From: CAYPPG01 sp964412555
GTDB lineage: Bacteria; Hinthialibacterota; Hinthialibacteria; Hinthialibacterales; Hinthialibacteraceae
NCBI GenBank assembly: GCA_964412555.1
Contig: CAYPPG010000029.1
Location: forward strand, 1-64,000
DNA: 64,000 nucleotides
Direction: 5' to 3'
Shown: positions 54,685 through 64,000 of the stretch, one piece after another
Layout: every line of letters starts with the position of its first letter
How positions within the stretch are numbered: position 1 is the first letter of the stretch
Notes under the pieces: model-generated
The model's database searches: none
What the model was told of the DNA's origin: nothing
The model's input: the letters and a program-made list of their open reading frames with translations, nothing else
Position numbers and translations under genes: made by a program

Positions 54685-56927
54685 TCTTGAATCCTCGTTT
54701 CTCGGTGCTGTTAGCACTAACTATCCTCGCACTGTCTGTCGTTGTCGTGTGGTGGGGGCATCGTGTTTATACACGACATCTATCCTCGGGAAATTTATAT
54801 TTTGGGAATCGCCTTCTCATTGTCGGAATTCTGGTGATCGGCCTCTGTCATCCCGCTTGGCGCAGCCATCGAGTGCTGGAAGAGAAAAAGATTTTTGCGG
54901 TTGCTGTAGATACGTCTTTGAGTATGCAATTGGATGAAAGAAGTAACACGAGTCGATCACGTCTCGAGGCTGTACAGCAGCTTCTCGATACACAGTCGTT
55001 CATCGAGCCGTTGAAAGAGCGTTATAATCTGCAACTTTATCATTTCGATACTCAGACGGTTCCGGTACATTCCGATCGATTTGATTTTACCGAAGAAGAC
55101 TGCGGTTTGTTGACAAATATGAACGGAACAAGCCATAGCCTCTCTTCGCGAACCGCTAAAGAATTGCTGGCCGGTATTCTTTTCCTCACGGATGGAAGGG
55201 AGACCATGCATTCCGGAAGCAAAAATCATCCACCGGATGTGCCTATTTATTCAATCGGTGTCGGCAGTGATGAGCCGCTGCCGGTCCATGATTTTGAGAT
55301 TGAAAAGGTCATCGTTCCGGAGCGGGTTACCATCAACAGCCAGGTTGAAGTTTCCGTCTTGATCCGCGCCGCCGGTACGACTCCGCGATCGATCCCACTT
55401 CGTTTACAACTTTCCAATGAAGATGGAACCAATGAAGCGGTGATCGCTTCCACAACGGTTGATATTCAATCCAACCCGGATGCGGGATATTCCCGAACAT
55501 CGCTCGCGTCGCTGTCATTCATTCCTGATGCGACGGGAAAATTTCGATTGACTGCGAATGTTCCTACATTTGATGGAGAATATTTTGAAGATAACAATAG
55601 CAAAACGGTTTTCCTCGAGGTCACCGATCCGGAGATTCCGGTTTTGTATATCGAGGGGAAACCCCGATTTGATTATACATTCGTGAAGCGGTCACTGGAT
55701 GAGGATGAGTTTATCCAACCGACGGGCGTGGTGCGATTGGGAGCGAAACAGTTTTTGATTCAAATCGGGGCGCAGTCCAAGATGGAATCGGCGCCGGCTG
55801 TTTTCAGCGATTTGAGTCAATACAAAGTCATTCTCCTGGGGGAAATTTTGCCTGCGGAATTGGGTGATGAATTCTTGGACAAAGTGGTTGATTTTGTGGA
55901 AAAGGGCGGGGGATTATTTACCTGCGTGCAGGCGAATTTGCTGAATTCCTCTCATCAAAATTATTTATCTTTATTGCCTTTGGAGTCATCGGAAAACGCG
56001 GCACCTCAAAAACTGCGCAGCGAATTTGAGTTAAAGATATCGCGGCGGGGCATGTCTCATCCCATTTTTCAAGGTGGATTGAGCCGGCGGGAGCCACCGG
56101 TCATGCGGAGCGCATACCGTCTGCCATCTTCAAAGGCCGGTGCATCGGTGTTGGCACATTTTACCAAGGACACGTTTCGCCAACCGGCTGTTCTTGCGCA
56201 GCGATACGGGGAAGGGCGGGTACTGTCGGCGGCATTCGATTCCTCCTGGCGATGGGAACTGCAAAAGAGTATGGAAGGGAACCACATCACCTTTTTTTCT
56301 CAATTTTGGCGGCAAGCGATTCGCTGGTTGGCTGGACTGGAAGAAATCGAAACGACCCCGGAGAATCCGGTGATCGTGCAAACGGATATGTACGATTACT
56401 ATCCCGACGAACCGGTGGAGATGACAGCCTTTGTTTCCCGTGAACTGTATGATGTTCCACCGAGAGTCATTGCTCATTTGAAAGACGATGATAAGCCGCC
56501 CATTGTCTTTGCGAGCGATACAAGAGGATTGGGAAACGCCTATAAATATACGGCGGTGTATCAGCCGGTCCAAGCGGGTGAACATTCCTTGCAGATCCAA
56601 GTGGATAGCCGGGAAGGGCAAGAGAAAGAAGGTTTACCATCTTTTGATTGTTCACTTTCTTTTTGTGTCAAACGCACCATTCGGGAAATTGAAAACAACA
56701 GCCGGAATGAAGCGTATTTGCGAAATGTTTCGAATTCGTCCGGAGGGTACTACTTTCCTTTTGAACGGGCGCAGGAATTGCATGCGCTACTGCCACCTCC
56801 CGAGCATCGAACACCAAGCCGCGTTGAATATGAGTTTTGGAATCATTGGGGGATATTGAGTTTGGTCTGTGGGTTGTTGTGTACGGAATGGGCATTCCGG
56901 CGGCGGTATGAAAGGTTGAAAGACTAA
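54672..56927 (+). CDS. VWA/GATase-like membrane protein (operon gene 8)
   Basis: A 751-residue protein. Two N-terminal membrane segments (FSVLLALTILALSVVVVWWG; RLLIVGILVIGLC), a VWA-like domain (about 75-195, DTSLSMQ metal site, ILFLTDGRE), a beta domain (about 200-320), then a glutamine-amidotransferase-like Rossmann fold (about 330-560, VLYIEGKPRFDYTFVKRSL, YGEGRVLSAAFDSSWRW). A C-terminal membrane segment (WGILSLVCGLLCTEWAFRRR) ends it. These proteins accompany BatA in planctomycete-type operons and lack catalytic triads of true amidotransferases. Its stop overlaps the next start. Confidence 0.85.
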   Translation: MEFIVLNPRFSVLLALTILALSVVVVWWGHRVYTRHLSSGNLYFGNRLLIVGILVIGLCHPAWRSHRVLEEKKIFAVAVDTSLSMQLDERSNTSRSRLEAVQQLLDTQSFIEPLKERYNLQLYHFDTQTVPVHSDRFDFTEEDCGLLTNMNGTSHSLSSRTAKELLAGILFLTDGRETMHSGSKNHPPDVPIYSIGVGSDEPLPVHDFEIEKVIVPERVTINSQVEVSVLIRAAGTTPRSIPLRLQLSNEDGTNEAVIASTTVDIQSNPDAGYSRTSLASLSFIPDATGKFRLTANVPTFDGEYFEDNNSKTVFLEVTDPEIPVLYIEGKPRFDYTFVKRSLDEDEFIQPTGVVRLGAKQFLIQIGAQSKMESAPAVFSDLSQYKVILLGEILPAELGDEFLDKVVDFVEKGGGLFTCVQANLLNSSHQNYLSLLPLESSENAAPQKLRSEFELKISRRGMSHPIFQGGLSRREPPVMRSAYRLPSSKAGASVLAHFTKDTFRQPAVLAQRYGEGRVLSAAFDSSWRWELQKSMEGNHITFFSQFWRQAIRWLAGLEEIETTPENPVIVQTDMYDYYPDEPVEMTAFVSRELYDVPPRVIAHLKDDDKPPIVFASDTRGLGNAYKYTAVYQPVQAGEHSLQIQVDSREGQEKEGLPSFDCSLSFCVKRTIREIENNSRNEAYLRNVSNSSGGYYFPFERAQELHALLPPPEHRTPSRVEYEFWNHWGILSLVCGLLCTEWAFRRRYERLKD

Positions 56928-59788
56928 TGCGGGATACGGCTTATACTGAATTATGTCAATTTTTGGTAAAGATGCGGTACCGTTGGAGAACGTATACTGC
57001 CTTGATCGGATTGTTGATTTTCCTTTCTGTCTTTTGCAGCCTTCTATTGATTGCGGTTGTAACCGATCAAATCGTTTATTTCAATACACCGCTTCGTTTT
57101 CTCGGTTTGACTTTGGTGATCCTGGCGTTTTGCTCAGTGTTTCCATTGATTGTCTATCCATTGATTCGCCCGTTCCGGCTGGAGCGGATTGCGCGCCGTT
57201 TGGAGATATACAATCCCGATCTTGAAAACCGGTTGATTAATTGCCTGCTTCTGACAAACAACGAAACAATTGATATGTCGATTGTGCATCGCCTTGCCGA
57301 TGCGGCATTGAACAAATTGAAATCGGTTCCTCGATCTCTTGGATTTCGCAGAAAGCATGTGCAACGGCTGGTTTGTTTGGCGGCCGGTGTGAGCGTATTG
57401 CTCATTGGATATGCGTTTGTATTTCCGGAAAAAACGTACAATTCGCTTGCCAGGATTTTTTTCCCTTGGGCCGATATACAGCCTTTATATGAAACACGCA
57501 TTCTTGTTACCCCCGGCGACGTGCGGATTCCGGAAGGCGATGCGTTGCCGATTACCATTCAGTTCGAGGGAATCATCCCGCCGGATATCAAGATAAAAGC
57601 TACAGCCAATGGGCAGGACTGGATTGAAGAAGTGGTGGGTGTTCCGGAACATAGCCGGGAATTGAATTACCGATTCGATGCGGTTGTAAACTCGTTTGAT
57701 TATACGATCCAAGCGGGAGATGGAAGAACACCGATTTATCATGTCGAGGTGCTGCCCCGGCCGGTGATCGTGGATCGCAGTATCACCTATCATTATCCGT
57801 TTTATACGGAACTGCCAACCGAACGGAAATCGGAAACAGACGGGGGGATCAGTGCGCTGGTTGGAACAAAAATCATTCTTTCCGCGACTTCGGATTTGCC
57901 GCTTTCGCGGGGACTGATCAATTTGCGAAGTGGAGAGAATACGAAAATTGTCAAACCGCGCCAGATCGGTACACGATGCATTGAAGCGGAATTAGTCATC
58001 GAAAAAGACGGATGGTATACAATCAAGCTATTTACGGAAGACGATGTGGACAACCGCAATCCGGTGCGGCATCCCATTACGGCGATTCCCGATATGCCTC
58101 CGCAGATATCGTTTCCATTGCCTGGCCGGGATTTACCGGAGGTTTCTATTCCGGCACGAATTCCTTGTCTGGTGAAAGCGGCGGATGATTTCGGTTTGAA
58201 AACGATCCAGTTGTTATGCCGGGATATGGGATCAGATCAAGTTCATGAGATCGATACAAAACAAGGGGGAAGGCGGTTTGATTCATTGGAATTGGATTCG
58301 GTTCTCGATGTGACATCGGCTGTTTATCAGCCGGGGCAGACATTGGAATTGTATGCAATGGCAGTGGATTCGTTGGGGCAAAAGTCGAAATCCCAAAAAT
58401 ATACGGTTAAATTGGTTGCTCAAAAAACGGAAGAGGAAGACACTCGGTTAGCGGCGTCGGAATTGACCGATCTGATCGAGGAAATGCGGGAACCGCTGAA
58501 GGAACATCCGACGGAAGACGAGGAACGGGAGAAGGAAAAAGAGAAGATTTTGGAAACGCTTGATGAAATTTTGAAGGAACAGAAAGAATTGATCCCCCCG
58601 ACAAAAGATTTGCTGGAAGTGGCGGACGAACAGAAAATCATCGAGCAAGAAGACGAGTTGGAACGGTTGGCGCAAGCGGAAAATCGCATTCTCGAAGAAC
58701 TCAAGGATTTTAATCAATATTTGAAAGAATTGGCTCCGCAGAAATTTGACGATCCGTCGCTGGTAGATGAATGGAATGAAATCTTTGAAAATGTCGAGCG
58801 TGCGGAAGAATCGTTGATCGGAGAGGCTGTGGAAATCGCGCTGAAATCGGAAGAAGCGGCTGTGTGGTCGATTGAACAACTCGAAGAGCGCATCGAAAGT
58901 GAATTGGAATCGTGGCTGCCTGAGAAACCGGACCGGACAAAGTGGAATCTCGAAGATGCTCCGGAAGAGGTCATCGATGAAATCTCGATGGTGGACCTTC
59001 CGGAAGAGTTGGAAGATCTCATTGGTGACTTGATCGAAGATGAAGAAGATGTTACCGAAGAAACCGAAGATTTATCCAGTAATTGGGCCAGCGCCGACTT
59101 GGAAGAAGGATGGGATGTCATGGACGGCCAGATCAGCAATTACAGCGCCAAGGGGAAAACGGGTAATACATTACCGGATTCCACTGAAGCGGGGGGGCGT
59201 TCCGGTGAAGGACGAACCGGAAAATCGAATGGGGAGTTCGTCGAAAAATTCGCACAGCATAAAGACGACCGGCAAACTCCGGCACGGATGCGGGACGAGG
59301 AATTCGAGGACGCGGTTGTGCAGGAACTGGACAATAAACCACCTAGCCAATCGACCGGCGGGGGGAAGAAAAGCGGGATGGGGCCGGAAGGTTTTACTGG
59401 CAAGCCGCCTCTTATGTTGCAGGAAAAACTCAACCGGTTGAATCAAAAACAATCCGATATCCGCGACCAGGCGGAAAAACTCGACCGCATGTTGAACGCG
59501 CTGTATCTGGCTCCGAAGGAATTGTCGGACAGTATTCGAGCGATGAAAGAGATCGAAGAAGAACTCGCGCAAGCGAGTTTTCAAAAAGTGCTTGAAAAAC
59601 AAAGGAGTGTCATCGACAATTTGAAAGCCATCGAAAGAGCGGTTACCGATCCGATGAAATCCCATGTCGAACGAGCCGAAAAGAAGGAAAAAGATTTCCA
59701 ACCGGTAGCCGCCGTGCAGGAAGACCGCTTCCCGGAAGATTATGCGGAAGCGATCAATTTATACTTTCGATCGATTGCTGAGCGATAA
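56927..59788 (+). CDS. DUF4175-like membrane coiled-coil protein (operon gene 9)
   Basis: A 953-residue protein with two N-terminal membrane segments (about 18-70), a cytoplasmic loop, a third segment (about 150-170, LVCLAAGVSVLLIGYAFVF) and large beta domains (about 180-480). A long acidic coiled coil (about 500-720, runs of E and K) leads to a Gly/Ser-rich region and a final coiled coil (about 830-950). The layout fits DUF4175-type proteins that close MoxR/BatA operons. The coiled coil probably tethers the complex. Confidence 0.75.
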   Translation: MRDTAYTELCQFLVKMRYRWRTYTALIGLLIFLSVFCSLLLIAVVTDQIVYFNTPLRFLGLTLVILAFCSVFPLIVYPLIRPFRLERIARRLEIYNPDLENRLINCLLLTNNETIDMSIVHRLADAALNKLKSVPRSLGFRRKHVQRLVCLAAGVSVLLIGYAFVFPEKTYNSLARIFFPWADIQPLYETRILVTPGDVRIPEGDALPITIQFEGIIPPDIKIKATANGQDWIEEVVGVPEHSRELNYRFDAVVNSFDYTIQAGDGRTPIYHVEVLPRPVIVDRSITYHYPFYTELPTERKSETDGGISALVGTKIILSATSDLPLSRGLINLRSGENTKIVKPRQIGTRCIEAELVIEKDGWYTIKLFTEDDVDNRNPVRHPITAIPDMPPQISFPLPGRDLPEVSIPARIPCLVKAADDFGLKTIQLLCRDMGSDQVHEIDTKQGGRRFDSLELDSVLDVTSAVYQPGQTLELYAMAVDSLGQKSKSQKYTVKLVAQKTEEEDTRLAASELTDLIEEMREPLKEHPTEDEEREKEKEKILETLDEILKEQKELIPPTKDLLEVADEQKIIEQEDELERLAQAENRILEELKDFNQYLKELAPQKFDDPSLVDEWNEIFENVERAEESLIGEAVEIALKSEEAAVWSIEQLEERIESELESWLPEKPDRTKWNLEDAPEEVIDEISMVDLPEELEDLIGDLIEDEEDVTEETEDLSSNWASADLEEGWDVMDGQISNYSAKGKTGNTLPDSTEAGGRSGEGRTGKSNGEFVEKFAQHKDDRQTPARMRDEEFEDAVVQELDNKPPSQSTGGGKKSGMGPEGFTGKPPLMLQEKLNRLNQKQSDIRDQAEKLDRMLNALYLAPKELSDSIRAMKEIEEELAQASFQKVLEKQRSVIDNLKAIERAVTDPMKSHVERAEKKEKDFQPVAAVQEDRFPEDYAEAINLYFRSIAER

Positions 59789-59921
59789 TGGAACAATATC
59801 CTATACTCCCACACGCGCCTCATGTTTTGTTACTTGTAAAAGTCATCTCAATTAACCCTTGCGATTCATCCTTCTGAGATGTAACATTCTTTTTCTACAT
59901 CCTTATATTGTGGTACCAGAA

Positions 59922-62756
59922 ATGGATTATCGTAGTTCACTCAATTTACCTTCGACGACTTTTCCAATGCGCGCGAATTTACCGAAGCGCGAGCCGGAAA
60001 TTCTTCAGCGCTGGGAAGACTTGAAAGTCTACCAGAAGATTCGACATATTCGGGAAGAAAATTCTTGTTTTATTCTTCATGACGGTCCCCCGTATGCTAA
60101 CGGCTCTATCCATCTGGGTACCGGGCTCAACAAGATTTTGAAAGATATGGTCAACAAATCCAAATTGTTATTGGGCCAGAACATTCATTATCGTCCGGGG
60201 TGGGATTGTCATGGATTACCCATTGAACTTAACGTCACTCAAAATATACCCGAATCGGAAAAAGCGACAATCTTGGCGACCGAGCTTCGTAAGCGGTGCA
60301 AAGAATTTGCGCTTTCTTTTGTCGATAAGCATCGCACTAGTTTCAAGCGATTGGGTGTGATTGGGGAATGGGAACGTCCCTATTTGACCCTAGATTCACG
60401 ATATGAATCGGAAGAACTGCGCCAATTCGCTGAAATGGTGAAAAAAGAATATGTGTATCAGGGGATGAAGCCAATCCACTGGTGTCCGTCCTGCCAAACT
60501 GCGCTGGCGGAAGCGGAAGTGGAATACGAAGAACATACTTCCCCTTCAATCTATGTCCGTTTTCCTTTAACCGGTGAATCGGTAGAGCGTATTTCAACGA
60601 AGGTGAAAGATTTGGGCGATAAACCGGTCAATGCGGTGATTTGGACAACAACCCCTTGGACATTGCCTGCCAACCGTGCGGTGTGCTTGCATCCGAATTT
60701 CATTTATACGCTTATATCTTTTGAAGATGAATATGTTTTGATTTCCAAAGATTTGGTTGAAAGATTCCTTTCCGAAACAGGATTACAAGGTTCCGATTCA
60801 ACGCTTGGCTCTTTTACCGGTAAAGAACTGGAAGATTTACAACTTTTTATGAAGCATCCACTGGCGGAATTTGAGGTTCCATTGATCACGGGAACGCATG
60901 TCACGTTGGAGCAGGGAACCGGTGCTGTTCATACGGCTCCCGGCCATGGCCAGGAAGATTATGCGGTGGGGCTTAAGTACGGTTTGGAAGTTTTTTCTCC
61001 AGTCAATAACGCAGGATGTTTGACAGGCGCATCTCCGGTTTTTGAGGGAATGCATGTGGAGCAATCGAACCAGCCGATTGTCAATCTTCTCGATGAAAAA
61101 AAATTGCTGGTTCATCATGAAAAATACGAACACTCTTACCCCCATTGTTGGCGATGCAAGAAGCCGGTGATTTTTCGGGCGACGCGGCAATGGTTTATTT
61201 CTCTGGAGAAAGATCATTTTCGTGAACGATTGTTGGAAGCCATTGACCGAGTTAATTGGATTCCACCGTGGGGACGGCAGCGAATTCGCTCGATGGTGGA
61301 AAATCGCCAGGAATGGTGTATTTCCCGGCAGCGCGCTTGGGGGGTACCGATTCCAGCGGTATATTTCGGGGATCGCGAAGAAGGCATTTTAGATCCGGAA
61401 TTGATTCGCCAATTTGCAGAAATTGTCGAAACGGAAAGTACTGATTTCTGGTTCCGCGCCATCGAAAATCCGGAAGAGATGAAGCGAATGATGCGGATTC
61501 AAGAACTGCTTCCAGACGGTCTTTCATGGGAGGATGTCCGGCTGGAACGGGATATTTTGGATGTCTGGTTCGATTCCGGTGTCAGCCACCAATCAGTCAT
61601 GGCGTATGACGAGGATATTTATCCGGTCGACATGTATCTGGAAGGCAGTGACCAACACCGAGGTTGGTTTCAATCTGCGCTGGTGACGGCAACGGGGGCT
61701 GGTTTCGATCCTCCTTATAAAACTGTTTTGACTCACGGATTTACAGTCGATGAACACGGCCGCAAACTTTCGAAGAGTCTGGGCAATTTCGTGATTCTCG
61801 ATGAATTGGTCGAAAAGACGGGAGCGGATGTCATTCGCTTGTGGGTTTCTGCGGAAGATTTTCGCGGTGATATGTCGTTTTCAAAAGAGATCCTTTCCCG
61901 AATCATCGAGTCGTATCGGCGCATTCGGAACACAGCGCGTTTTTTATTGAGTAATCTCTATGATTATTCAACAGAGGAAAAAGTGCCGGAGAAGGATCGT
62001 TTGTCTCTTGATCGTTGGATATTGAATCGATGGCGGGAATGTAAAAAACGAATTCTTACCGCCTATGAGAAATATGATTTTCATAGAATATTTTATGATT
62101 TGAACAATTTCTGCAGTGTCGATTTGAGTGCGTTGTATCTCGATATCATTAAAGACCGTTTGTACGTTTCTGGTAAAAACAGCGTAGAACGCAAAGCGTG
62201 CCAATCGACATTGAGTGAGATTGTCGTTGAACTGACGGCCTGCGCGGCGCCGATTTTGTCTTTTACCTGTGAAGAAATCTGGCAGCACTTAGTGGAGATG
62301 AAACTGGTCGGGGAAGAAAGTGTCTTTTTCTTTGCCGTGGATCGCGAGATTCCGGAGATCGATCATGAATTGTTGGATTGGTGGGATAAGATTTTTATGG
62401 TGCGGGGTGAGGCGATCAAAGCCATCGAACTGCAGCGGAAAGCGTCTACAGTCGGCCATTCGCTGGATTGTTGTGTAACACTCGAAACGAGCGACCTAAC
62501 TTGGAAATCCCGTTTGGAAACCGCCATCGGAAATCGGCGCGGGGATGATCTTTCCAGTGTTCTCATTGTATCGGATTGCCGGTTAGGGGATGTGAAAGAA
62601 TACGATTCAGTCTTTGAAAGTCCGATTGTGCCGGAAATCAAAATTGCCGTGCAAAAAGCGGAAGGTGAAAAATGCCCTCGTTGCTGGCATTATGATCCGA
62701 ATGTGGGAACAAACGGCAGTGATGTATGTCCTCGCTGTCGTGAAGTCATTACTTGA
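59922..62756 (+). CDS. ileS: Isoleucyl-tRNA synthetase
   Basis: A 944-residue class I synthetase that charges tRNA-Ile. The start at ATG 59922 (MDYRSSLNLP, typical IleRS N-terminus) is chosen over a TTG 63 bp upstream. The HIGH motif appears as H64-LGT after HDGPPYANGS. KLSKS (615-619) is the second class I signature. The CP1 editing domain is present (about 180-400). The C-terminal zinc site has CPRCWHYD and CPRC. The T in place of the last H of HIGH is unusual but tolerated in IleRS. No T-box leader was found. It is followed by dksA-like, lspA and lgt genes. Confidence 0.95.
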   Translation: MDYRSSLNLPSTTFPMRANLPKREPEILQRWEDLKVYQKIRHIREENSCFILHDGPPYANGSIHLGTGLNKILKDMVNKSKLLLGQNIHYRPGWDCHGLPIELNVTQNIPESEKATILATELRKRCKEFALSFVDKHRTSFKRLGVIGEWERPYLTLDSRYESEELRQFAEMVKKEYVYQGMKPIHWCPSCQTALAEAEVEYEEHTSPSIYVRFPLTGESVERISTKVKDLGDKPVNAVIWTTTPWTLPANRAVCLHPNFIYTLISFEDEYVLISKDLVERFLSETGLQGSDSTLGSFTGKELEDLQLFMKHPLAEFEVPLITGTHVTLEQGTGAVHTAPGHGQEDYAVGLKYGLEVFSPVNNAGCLTGASPVFEGMHVEQSNQPIVNLLDEKKLLVHHEKYEHSYPHCWRCKKPVIFRATRQWFISLEKDHFRERLLEAIDRVNWIPPWGRQRIRSMVENRQEWCISRQRAWGVPIPAVYFGDREEGILDPELIRQFAEIVETESTDFWFRAIENPEEMKRMMRIQELLPDGLSWEDVRLERDILDVWFDSGVSHQSVMAYDEDIYPVDMYLEGSDQHRGWFQSALVTATGAGFDPPYKTVLTHGFTVDEHGRKLSKSLGNFVILDELVEKTGADVIRLWVSAEDFRGDMSFSKEILSRIIESYRRIRNTARFLLSNLYDYSTEEKVPEKDRLSLDRWILNRWRECKKRILTAYEKYDFHRIFYDLNNFCSVDLSALYLDIIKDRLYVSGKNSVERKACQSTLSEIVVELTACAAPILSFTCEEIWQHLVEMKLVGEESVFFFAVDREIPEIDHELLDWWDKIFMVRGEAIKAIELQRKASTVGHSLDCCVTLETSDLTWKSRLETAIGNRRGDDLSSVLIVSDCRLGDVKEYDSVFESPIVPEIKIAVQKAEGEKCPRCWHYDPNVGTNGSDVCPRCREVIT

Positions 62757-62808
62757 ATCAACTTATAAAAAGCGTTTGCTTTTTTCATTCCAATTTGGAA
62801 AAGGTTAC

Positions 62809-63186
62809 ATGCGCAAAAGAGACTTAGAGCGTTTTCAAAAGATCCTTTTGAAAGAGCGTGATCGTGTTTCTCGTGAAATTCATACTTTGGAAACAGCGAA
62901 TTCCTCTCGGGAGTCGAAAGACAGTTCCGGATATGGAATCCACATGGCTGAAGTGGGAAATGAAGAAGAAGAATTCGAAAAGAACATCATGTTTCTCAGC
63001 AGCGAGGAAGGGATTCTGGAACTGATCGACGAAGCATTGGAAAAAATCGAAGAAGGCAAGTATGGAAAATGTGAAAGTTGTGGCGGAACCATTCCCAAAG
63101 CCCGATTGATTGCAAAACCGTTTGCGCGTTACTGTATTCAGTGCCGAATGACAGAGGAGCGCAGCGGCAATAATGGGAAATGGTGA
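62809..63186 (+). CDS. DksA/TraR-family zinc-finger protein
   Basis: A 125-residue protein with an N-terminal coiled coil (about 1-40, MRKRDLERFQKILLKERDRV) and a C4 zinc finger C-ES-C and C-IQ-C with 17 residues between. The DksA tip aspartate is not certain here. A start at 62809 is preferred: the 195-bp frame upstream lies inside ileS. GGAAAAGG lies before the ATG. Such proteins bind RNA polymerase with ppGpp or serve as YteA/TraR-like regulators. It sits between ileS and lspA. Confidence 0.85.
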   Translation: MRKRDLERFQKILLKERDRVSREIHTLETANSSRESKDSSGYGIHMAEVGNEEEEFEKNIMFLSSEEGILELIDEALEKIEEGKYGKCESCGGTIPKARLIAKPFARYCIQCRMTEERSGNNGKW

Positions 63187-63247
63187 ATTCATTGTTTCTG
63201 TTTTTACGCTACATTTCTTGATCATACGTTTCATAGCATAACAATCG

Positions 63248-63817
63248 ATGGATCATATCCCTGCCCATACAGAAAATCCTAATCCCATTACAAAGAAGGA
63301 TGTTGTGTGGATTTTTACCATTTCCATTGCTGTTTTTGTCGTTGACGTGATTACAAAAATATGGGCGGCGCATTCACTCCAGGGAAATCCACCGATCCAT
63401 ATCGTTCCCGGATTTCTTCGGTTGCTCTATGGGGAAAATACCGGGATCGCCTTTGGATTATTGCAGGATTATGGGGGGATTCTTCATATCCTCGCTCCGA
63501 TTGCGTTTGTCGTTTTGTTGATCATTGTTTACAAGCAAATCTCCGAATTGGATATGGATTGGTGGTATGTCTTGATGTTCGGATTGTTAATCGGCGGAGC
63601 GCTGGGGAATATACTCAACCGTCTTTACAGCGGATATGTTGTCGATTTTATCGATGTGTATTATCAGGATTTTCAATGGCCGACGTTTAACGTGGCCGAT
63701 TCGGCTTTAACGGTCGGCGAAGTGATTCTTGTATTCAAACTTGTGTTTTGGAAGAAGCCCGCTGAGGAATCTTCAGCCGAGAATCCGTCATCCATTAGTG
63801 AGACAAATTCTCAATAA
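63248..63817 (+). CDS. lspA: Lipoprotein signal peptidase (signal peptidase II)
   Basis: A 189-residue membrane aspartyl protease that removes lipoprotein signals. Family blocks: GENTGIAFGLLQD (62-74), GGALGNILNRL (116-126), VVDFIDV with catalytic D133, and FNVADSALTVG with D151. Four membrane segments are seen. It has an extra 15-residue N-terminal tail and a C-terminal tail. It is followed 15 bp later by lgt. Confidence 0.95.
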   Translation: MDHIPAHTENPNPITKKDVVWIFTISIAVFVVDVITKIWAAHSLQGNPPIHIVPGFLRLLYGENTGIAFGLLQDYGGILHILAPIAFVVLLIIVYKQISELDMDWWYVLMFGLLIGGALGNILNRLYSGYVVDFIDVYYQDFQWPTFNVADSALTVGEVILVFKLVFWKKPAEESSAENPSSISETNSQ

Positions 63818-63832
63818 AAAGGGAGACCGTCT

Positions 63833-64000
63833 ATGCATTCTCATTTTGTAACGCTTTTTGGTGTTGAAATCACGATGTACGGCTTGATGATCGCCGTTGC
63901 CTTTGCTGTTTTGTGGTTCAATATCGTACGGCGTGGACGGCTGATCGGTTATCCGGAAGATTTTCTACAAAATTTACTGACGCTTATCGTTGTCGGAGCC
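63833..64000 (+). CDS. lgt: Prolipoprotein diacylglyceryl transferase, N-terminal part
   Basis: The frame starts at ATG 63833, with AAAGGGAGA 6 bp upstream, and remains open for 56 codons to the window edge. TMYGLMIAVAFAVLWFN is the first membrane segment of Lgt, and the following RRGRLIGYPEDFLQNLLT is typical of the family. With lspA it forms a lipoprotein-processing pair. Partial because the window ends. Confidence 0.88.
   Translation, partial: MHSHFVTLFGVEITMYGLMIAVAFAVLWFNIVRRGRLIGYPEDFLQNLLTLIVVGA

Noticed and set aside
59788..59921. T-box leader upstream of ileS
   Set aside because: The 134-bp gap lacks the conserved T-box hairpin and sequence.

Overview
The window reads as a metagenome-assembled scaffold: it holds a run of exactly 100 N at 50485-50584. 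It comes from an uncultured Gram-negative bacterium with roughly mid-range GC. Taxonomy cannot be fixed from sequence alone. Several features together are the style of uncultured PVC/FCB-neighbourhood lineages such as Poribacteria, Hydrogenedentota, Sumerlaeota or Planctomycetes-like bacteria. These are Tat-exported sulfatases and an oxidoreductase, a DUF4091 protein, a UroD-like methyltransferase, a tandem-DUF4159/MoxR/DUF58/BatA operon, a DUF3417-type glucan phosphorylase, and many short palindromic intergenic repeats. This placement is inference.

Layout. 1-1655: palindromic repeats, a pseudopilin-like gene and about 690 bp of gene-free DNA. 1656-7157: a 1833-aa secreted adhesin with ten 97-aa cadherin-like repeats. 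7382-11067: a Tat sulfatase converging on a HerA-type ATPase and its HAS-barrel partner. 11097-11508: tRNA-Ala(GGC) sitting in a cluster of palindromic repeats. 11518-12262: a HicA-like gene behind a partner gene split by an in-frame TGA. 12587-24770: secreted and metabolic accessory genes (M14 peptidase, FGE-fold protein without catalytic cysteines, an 889-aa secreted protein, DUF4091 protein, UroD-like protein, Tat aldo/keto reductase, DUF218 protein, Rpn-type nuclease, MlaE permease). 24942-29528: a single frame joining a PhoD-like phosphodiesterase to a complete prolyl oligopeptidase. 29639-34460: a second Tat sulfatase, a DegT aminotransferase and a fucose-isomerase-like enzyme. 34545-38017: an AT-rich insert with an Eco57I-type methyltransferase, an unidentified 168-aa partner and an orphan antitoxin. 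38115-46400: CE15-type esterase, a predicted propeller protein, lysA with an unknown upstream gene, glucan phosphorylase and a small antitoxin-like gene. 46651-59788: one long operon (three TPR-like secreted proteins, double DUF4159, MoxR, DUF58, BatA/VWA, a second VWA protein, a DUF4175-like coiled-coil protein). 59922-64000: ileS, a DksA/TraR zinc-finger gene, lspA and the start of lgt.

Functionally the accessory half suggests a heterotroph attacking sulfated or esterified polysaccharides outside the cytoplasm: two sulfatases, an esterase, a GH123-like protein, a fucose-isomerase-like enzyme and a large adhesin. The right-hand end is housekeeping: envelope-stress or surface-assembly chaperone-like operon, translation and lipoprotein maturation.

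The most striking non-coding signal is a set of at least five unrelated short palindromic repeat families (A-E below). They sit between genes, and in four loci from four families the stop codon of the adjacent gene lies inside or exactly at the edge of the repeat. One copy of family E also explains the N run as a scaffolding artefact. The best protein-level novelties are the PhoD-prolyl oligopeptidase fusion, the methyltransferase plus 168-aa partner, and the repeated C-terminal domain of the adhesin.
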